In this document: positions 48,684-58,447 of the stretch, piece after piece
Layout of the letters: the number at the start of each line of letters is the position of its first letter
Numbering within the stretch: position 1 is the first letter of the stretch
Source of the DNA: an uncultured Opitutaceae bacterium
GTDB lineage: Bacteria > Verrucomicrobiota > Verrucomicrobiia > Opitutales > Opitutaceae
Length of the DNA stretch: 58,447 nt
Direction of reading: 5' to 3'
Assembly (NCBI GenBank): GCA_903929355.1
Contig: CAIYUN010000078.1
Coordinates: 1 to 58,447 of the forward strand
The notes under the pieces: model-generated
The model's database searches: none
What the model saw: the letters and a program-made list of their open reading frames with translations, nothing else
What the model was told of the DNA's origin: nothing
Made by a program: the position numbers and the translations under genes

Positions 48684-49342
48684 GGATAAATTCGGCAAAT
48701 GAGGATTTCAGATAATCTGAATGTGGAAATCAGGAAATCAGGACACGGAGGACGGAAGGGACGGATTTATTACAGGAGGGAACGGAGAAAACAGAGGATG
48801 TAGATCGGAGGTGGTTAACCACTGATTGTCACTGATGGGGGAACGGAATCGGAGTGGGACACCGAGCGCACAGAGAAACCGGCGCGAGGACACGGAGGAC
48901 GGAGCTTTAACCACGGATCAACAGGAGTACCACAAGCGGGATTGAGGCTGGCCTGAGTTCCTGAGTCCCAGATTCGAATTTAATGTGGAAATCAGGAACG
49001 AAGTACGGAGGCACTGCTGATTCACGAAGGAAGGGATTAGGAGACCACAGGGACGGGGCCTTCGCCCATGACCTATCCAAACAAAAACCTGTAACCACTT
49101 ATTCACACTAATTTGCACTGATCCGAGCCTCAGATTCAGGGTTCATCAGGGGACACGGAGCGCAGACATTGAGAACTTAACGCGGAGTCGCCAAGACGCT
49201 GAGGCGCAGAGCCCAATATTCACCTTCGCGCCTTCGCGGTTGAGCCGAATTCTCCGTTCATGGTTTCCTGGCTTCCGGCTTAATATCGGACCGCGCGATC
49301 TGCATTTGCTTTCCGAAATTTCGCGTCCATTCGTGTCCCTTC
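48684..49342. repeat. Repeat-filled gap: 139-bp repeat copy 1 (49,012-49,150) and octamer element E2 (49,180-49,241)
   Basis: No gene is seen. Degenerate 'GGAAATCAGG..ACGGAGGACGG' repeats fill 48,710-49,010. Positions 49,012-49,150 match 56,182-56,320 nearly throughout (CACTGCTGATTCACG, GACGGGGCCTTCGCCCATGA, AACAAAAACCTGTAACCACT). E2 has four in-register octamers (ACGCGGAG, TCGCCAAG, ACGCTGAG, GCGCAGAG) and a shorter inverted arm. The final 40 bp (CGTGTCCCTTCGTGGTTAAA) are another repeat-family member running into the uvrA start. Confidence 0.8.
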
Positions 49343-55435
<6,093 letters not shown>

Positions 55436-55450
<15 letters not shown>

Positions 55451-55502
55451 GACGCAGAGGCGCAGAGCCCAGTATCTCCTCCGCGCCATTGCGCCTTTGC
55501 GT
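55436..55502. repeat. Inverted octamer element E3 overlapping the uvrA stop
   Basis: ACGCAAAG, ACGCTAAG, ACGCAGAG, GCGCAGAG (55,436-55,467) lead to the inverse arm ending CTTTGCGT at 55,495-55,502. Unit 2 supplies the uvrA TAA stop. The element lies between two convergent genes (uvrA and the receiver-domain gene), where a two-way terminator would be expected. Confidence 0.8.
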
Positions 55503-55529
55503 TGATGGATTGACCCCGGTGGGGGCGGG

Positions 55530-55949
55530 TCAGGCCGAGGCGGCGAGGGACTGATCGTGCTGCCGCGCGGCCTCCCGGACCACGTTGACCAATTCGGCCA
55601 TGGGCACCGGCTTGAGGAGATAGCGGAAAAGCGCGGCCTCGTTGACGCTGCGCAGGAGCATCTCGGGCTTCATGTAGCCGGTGACGAGCACGCGCTGCAT
55701 GTGCGGATACTCCTCCCGCGCCCGCACCAACAGGCTCATGCCGTTGCCGCCGGGCATGAGATGGTCGCAGACAATGACCTTGAAGTCATGCTTGTGCAGC
55801 AGGAACTCCGCCTCCCGCACCGACTTGGCGGTGGTGATGGTGAAACTGGGGTCGAGCGCGGCGGTAAACACCTCCAGCATCGCGGGCTCGTCATCCACGA
55901 CGAGGACGGCGGGCTTGTCCGGATTGGGGCGGGGCGTCTCGTCACTCAT
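55530..55949 (-). CDS. Single-domain response regulator (receiver only)
   Basis: 139 residues from the ATG at 55,949; an ATG three codons upstream (55,958) is equally possible. Receiver-fold marks are visible: VLVVDDEPAM with the acidic pair Asp19-Asp20, phospho-acceptor Asp62 in VIVCDHLMPGGNG, Thr in VLVTGYMKPE, and Lys in YLLKPVPM. There is no output domain, so it should act by protein contact in a phosphorelay or on a partner enzyme, in the cytoplasm. No histidine kinase is adjacent. It converges on uvrA with E3 between them. No clear Shine-Dalgarno sequence is present. Confidence 0.92.
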   Translation of the reverse strand: MSDETPRPNPDKPAVLVVDDEPAMLEVFTAALDPSFTITTAKSVREAEFLLHKHDFKVIVCDHLMPGGNGMSLLVRAREEYPHMQRVLVTGYMKPEMLLRSVNEAALFRYLLKPVPMAELVNVVREAARQHDQSLAASA

Positions 55950-56617
55950 TAAGAACATAAGTTGGAGTAATTGAGGCCGAGCGCAAACCCAAATCGGAGG
56001 CGGAGTTTTTCCGCGGATTACGCGGATGGATCAACGGGGCGGATTATTTTACAAGGGAACTGAGGGAACAGAGACGGAGGGGAGAATTCGGAAGCCAGGA
56101 ATGGGGAAGAGGTCGGAGGCCGGATGCCAGAGGACGGAGGACAGATTTTTTTTACAGGAACGGAGGACGGAAAGGCCGAGGTCACTGCTGATTCACGGAG
56201 GAAGGGAGTGGGCGACCACATGGACGGGGCCTTCGCCCATGACTTACCCAAACAAAAACCTGTAACCACTAATGCACACTAATTTACACTGATCCGATCC
56301 TCAGAATCAGTGTTCATCAGTGTCAATCAATGGTTGGAATCCGACCGTTGGAAAAGTTCTCATCCAAGTTTTCCAAGAGTGGTTGGGTCATTCATGATCA
56401 TTGGGTTGGAGTCATCCATGAATCGGCACTGGGCCGAGGTCGTCTAAAGTCTTTAACCACTGATGGACACTGATTCACACTGATCGTAATCCAGACGGAA
56501 ACAATAATGGCGGGAGCCATGCTGGAAGTGGAATGAACGCAAAGGCGCTGAGACGCAAAGGCGCAAAGCCCGATATTCCCTCTGCGCCTTCGCGCCTTCC
56601 CACCTTTGCGTTGATGG
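55950..56617. repeat. Repeat-filled gap: 139-bp repeat copy 2 (56,182-56,320) and octamer element E4 (56,537-56,611)
   Basis: No gene is seen. Positions 56,182-56,320 repeat 49,012-49,150 in the same orientation. TTAACCACTGATGGACACTG-type repeats lie at about 56,452-56,485. E4 has ACGCAAAG, GCGCTGAG, ACGCAAAG, GCGCAAAG and four inverse octamers ending CTTTGCGT at 56,604-56,611. It sits 6 bp beyond the stop of the metallo-hydrolase gene and could form its transcript end. Confidence 0.8.
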
Positions 56618-57397
56618 CTAGAGCTGGAGCCGGAGGCCGTCGTGGGCGGGGGCAATGCCCGGGGGCAGCGACGCGGCCAGCGCGGTGTGCTCGGTGAGAT
56701 GAGTCAGGTGGGTGAGAAAGGTCCGGGGGGCCGCGATCTCGCGGGCCACCGCCACCGCCTCGTCAATCGTCAGGTGCGTGGGATGCGGCAGCGGGCGCAG
56801 GCCGTCGAGCACCACCACGTCGGCCCCGCGCGCGAGCGCAACGGCGGCGGGCGGCACGGTTTTGCAGTCGGTGTAATAGGCGAATTTTTTCCCGCTGGCG
56901 CGCTCGGTGAAGACGAGGCCGAGGGTCTCCACCCCGCCGTGGGGGAGCAGCACGGACTCGACGGTGCCCTGCGGCAGGTCGAGCCGGACGGGCATCAGCC
57001 GGAGCTGGAACGCCGCATAGCCCTTCATCGCCGGCCGCTCCGCCATCGCGTACGGATACATCGCCCGCACGCGGCCCAGGCCCTCCTCGGTCGAATACAC
57101 CGGGAGCGCCACCCCGCCCAGCAGGTCGCAGAAGCGGCGCAGGTCGTCCATGCCGGCGACGTGGTCGGCATGGCCGTGGGTCAGGATGAATTGATCCACC
57201 CACCCAATCCGCTCGCGGAGACATTGGAGCCGAAACTCGGGCGCGGCGTCCACCTGAAGGTGCAGCCCGCCCATCACCACGTGGAGGGAGGTGCGCGTGC
57301 GCTGGTTGCGCGGGTCGGGCGAGGCGCAGACGGCGCAGCCGCAAGCGATCATCGGCACGCCCTGCGACGTGCCCGTGCCGAGAAAGATGACTTCCAT
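56618..57397 (-). CDS. MBL-fold metallo-hydrolase, PhnP-like (cyclic phosphodiesterase type)
   Basis: 259 residues from the ATG at 57,397, chosen because MEVIFLGTGTSQGVP is the standard N-terminus of this group. A structural zinc site like that of PhnP is suggested by CGCAVC (Cys19, 21, 24). The catalytic dimetal motif is THGHADH (His74, His76, Asp78, His79), with TDCKTV, LDGLRPLPHPTHLTIDEA and THLTHLTEH further on. PhnP acts on 5-phosphoribosyl 1,2-cyclic phosphate, but many relatives lack the phosphonate pathway and have unknown substrates. No phn genes are near, so I give no symbol. Cytoplasmic. The adjacent groEL is on the same strand but has its own terminator. Confidence 0.88.
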   Translation of the reverse strand: MEVIFLGTGTSQGVPMIACGCAVCASPDPRNQRTRTSLHVVMGGLHLQVDAAPEFRLQCLRERIGWVDQFILTHGHADHVAGMDDLRRFCDLLGGVALPVYSTEEGLGRVRAMYPYAMAERPAMKGYAAFQLRLMPVRLDLPQGTVESVLLPHGGVETLGLVFTERASGKKFAYYTDCKTVPPAAVALARGADVVVLDGLRPLPHPTHLTIDEAVAVAREIAAPRTFLTHLTHLTEHTALAASLPPGIAPAHDGLRLQL

Positions 57398-57463
57398 GGT
57401 GGGGCAGCCACGGAACACACCGGACCAGCGGAAGGGAAGGCGAAAGGGAGGCGGATAAGTTCC

Positions 57464-57498
57464 TGGTGCTTGGTGCTTGGTGCTTGGTGCTTGGTTTG
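57464..57498. repeat. Heptamer microsatellite (TGGTGCT)4 plus one degenerate unit
   Basis: Four exact 7-bp copies and TGGTTTG lie upstream of the metallo-hydrolase gene. Read on the other strand, the units are AGCACCA, of the same type as the CCAAGCA/CCAAGAA tracts at 44,834 and 46,438. Confidence 0.95.
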
Positions 57499-57526
57499 CG
57501 GAGGCGGTACCCGCCTAACCCGAACC

Positions 57527-57553
57527 AGCGCGTTGGGGTCAACGCGCTCCACC
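57527..57553. repeat. Hairpin element 'e'
   Basis: AGCGCGTT-GGGGTC-AACGCGCT followed by CCACC is a perfect 8-bp stem with the shared loop and flank. It lies just beyond the groEL terminator in the direction of groEL transcription. Confidence 0.85.
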
Positions 57554-57573
57554 CCCGACGTGGCTCCACAAAA

Positions 57574-57599
57574 AAGGCGCTCCCTGACGGGAGCGCCTT
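57574..57599 (-). terminator. Rho-independent terminator of groEL
   Basis: A perfect 11-bp stem AAGGCGCTCCC / GGGAGCGCCTT with a TGAC loop, followed on the minus strand by a run of T. It starts 26 bp beyond the groEL stop. Confidence 0.93.
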
Positions 57600-57625
57600 G
57601 AATTGATTGCGAGGTTGGGCCGGAC

Positions 57626-58447
57626 TCAGTAGTCCATGCCACCGCCGCCGCCGTGACCGCCGGGGGCCGGGGCCTTGTCCTTCTCCGGGGCATCGGTGAT
57701 GATGCACTCGGTGGTGAGGAGCAGACCGGCGATGGAGGCCGCGTTTTGCAGCGCAATGCGGGAGACCTTGGTCGGGTCCACCACGCCGGCCTTGACGAGG
57801 TCCTCGAACGCGCCCGTGGCGACGTTGTAGCCCTGGTTGCCCCGGCTCGTCAGCACCTGCTGGACGATGACGGCACCCTCGACGCCGGCGTTGAAGCAGA
57901 GCTGCTTCAGCGGGCTCTCGATGGCGCGGCGCACAATGTTGGCGCCAAGCTTCTCGTCACCCTCGAGCGTCGCGGTGAGCGCGTCGATGGCCTTGGCGGT
58001 GCGCAGGAGCGCCACGCCACCGCCGGAGACGATGCCCTCCTCCACGGCCGCACGGGTCGCGTGCAGGGCGTCCTCGACGCGCATCTTCTTCTCCTTCATC
58101 TCGGACTCGGTGGCAGCACCGACGTTGATGACGGCCACGCCGCCCGCCAGCTTGGCGAGACGCTCCTGGAGCTTCTCCTTGTCGTAGTCGCTGGTGGTCT
58201 CCTCGATCTGGCGGCGGATCTGCTTCACCCGGGCCTGGATGTCGGAGGACTTGCCGGCGCCCTCGATGATGGTGGTGTTCTCCTTGTCGACGGTGATGCG
58301 CTTGGCCTTGCCGAGGTCGCTCAGCTGGATGTTCTCCAGCTTGAGGCCGAGATCCTCAGTGATGCAACGGCCGCCGGTGAGGACGGCGATGTCCTCGAGC
58401 ATGGCCTTGCGGCGGTCGCCAAAGCCGGGGGCCTTGACGGCGCACAC
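57626..58447 (-). CDS. groEL: Chaperonin GroEL, C-terminal part (5' end outside the window)
   Basis: About 273 residues remain, roughly the second half of a ~545-residue protein. The frame enters from the right edge at [15 protein letters not shown] (apical domain). Further on it shows the standard [20 protein letters not shown], the ATP-site segment [31 protein letters not shown] with GGGVAL, and [20 protein letters not shown]. The tail [11 protein letters not shown] is of the GGM type that projects into the folding cavity. GroEL with GroES folds cytosolic proteins in an ATP-driven cycle. groES and the heat-shock control region would lie to the right, outside the window. A clean terminator follows. 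Confidence 0.97.
   Translation of the reverse strand: MCAVKAPGFGDRRKAMLEDIAVLTGGRCITEDLGLKLENIQLSDLGKAKRITVDKENTTIIEGAGKSSDIQARVKQIRRQIEETTSDYDKEKLQERLAKLAGGVAVINVGAATESEMKEKKMRVEDALHATRAAVEEGIVSGGGVALLRTAKAIDALTATLEGDEKLGANIVRRAIESPLKQLCFNAGVEGAVIVQQVLTSRGNQGYNVATGAFEDLVKAGVVDPTKVSRIALQNAASIAGLLLTTECIITDAPEKDKAPAPGGHGGGGGMDY

Noticed and set aside
48907-49118. Short minus-strand frames in the gap, similar to one at 56,018-56,269
   Set aside because: Their similarity comes from the 139-bp non-coding direct repeat; the frames differ in length and lack a ribosome-binding site.

Overview
The window is high-GC DNA whose gene content points to Verrucomicrobiota, most likely an Opitutaceae-type bacterium. 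The signs are PEP-CTERM surface proteins built from autotransporter-associated beta-strand repeats, a double-length tandem UvrA, a Gfo/Idh/MocA oxidoreductase with a twin-arginine leader, a remnant of an oligogalacturonate-lyase-like gene, and a GroEL ending in a Gly-rich GGM-type tail. This placement is inference from families; no marker gene was compared with a database.

Left part (1-41,373). A probable insertion-sequence end (1-105) abuts a truncated lyase gene (137-526, minus). Two PEP-CTERM genes follow on the minus strand. One is small (784-2286, about 500 aa). The other is one uninterrupted 38.8-kb gene (2551-41,373) for a secreted protein of about 12,940 residues. They share a C-terminal module of about 310 residues and the exosortase sorting signal, and differ almost only in the amount of repeat in front of it. 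The giant is a hierarchy of about 185-200-residue modules in blocks. Long open frames on the opposite strand are by-products of its composition.

Middle and right parts (41,374-58,447). This is a sparse housekeeping region: tRNA-Arg(CCG), a Gfo/Idh/MocA oxidoreductase, dihydrolipoyl dehydrogenase, a small four-helix membrane protein of the phage-holin-4-like type, a GT4 glycosyltransferase, a four-ATPase-domain UvrA of 2,035 aa, a stand-alone receiver domain, a PhnP-like metallo-hydrolase and the 3' part of groEL. Apart from the PEP-CTERM pair, I see no operon that links these genes functionally.

The gaps are not empty. They hold several families of short repeats: 7-bp and 8-bp tandem tracts, a roughly 10-bp 'CACGGATGGA' family, an inverted octamer element found at gene 3' ends, and a hairpin whose stem changes in a compensatory way while loop and flank stay fixed. 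Related tracts are also carried in frame inside uvrA and the glycosyltransferase gene. The most notable items are the giant modular surface protein with its small paralogue and this repeat ecology. No exosortase, secretion partner or dedicated regulator for the giant lies in the window.
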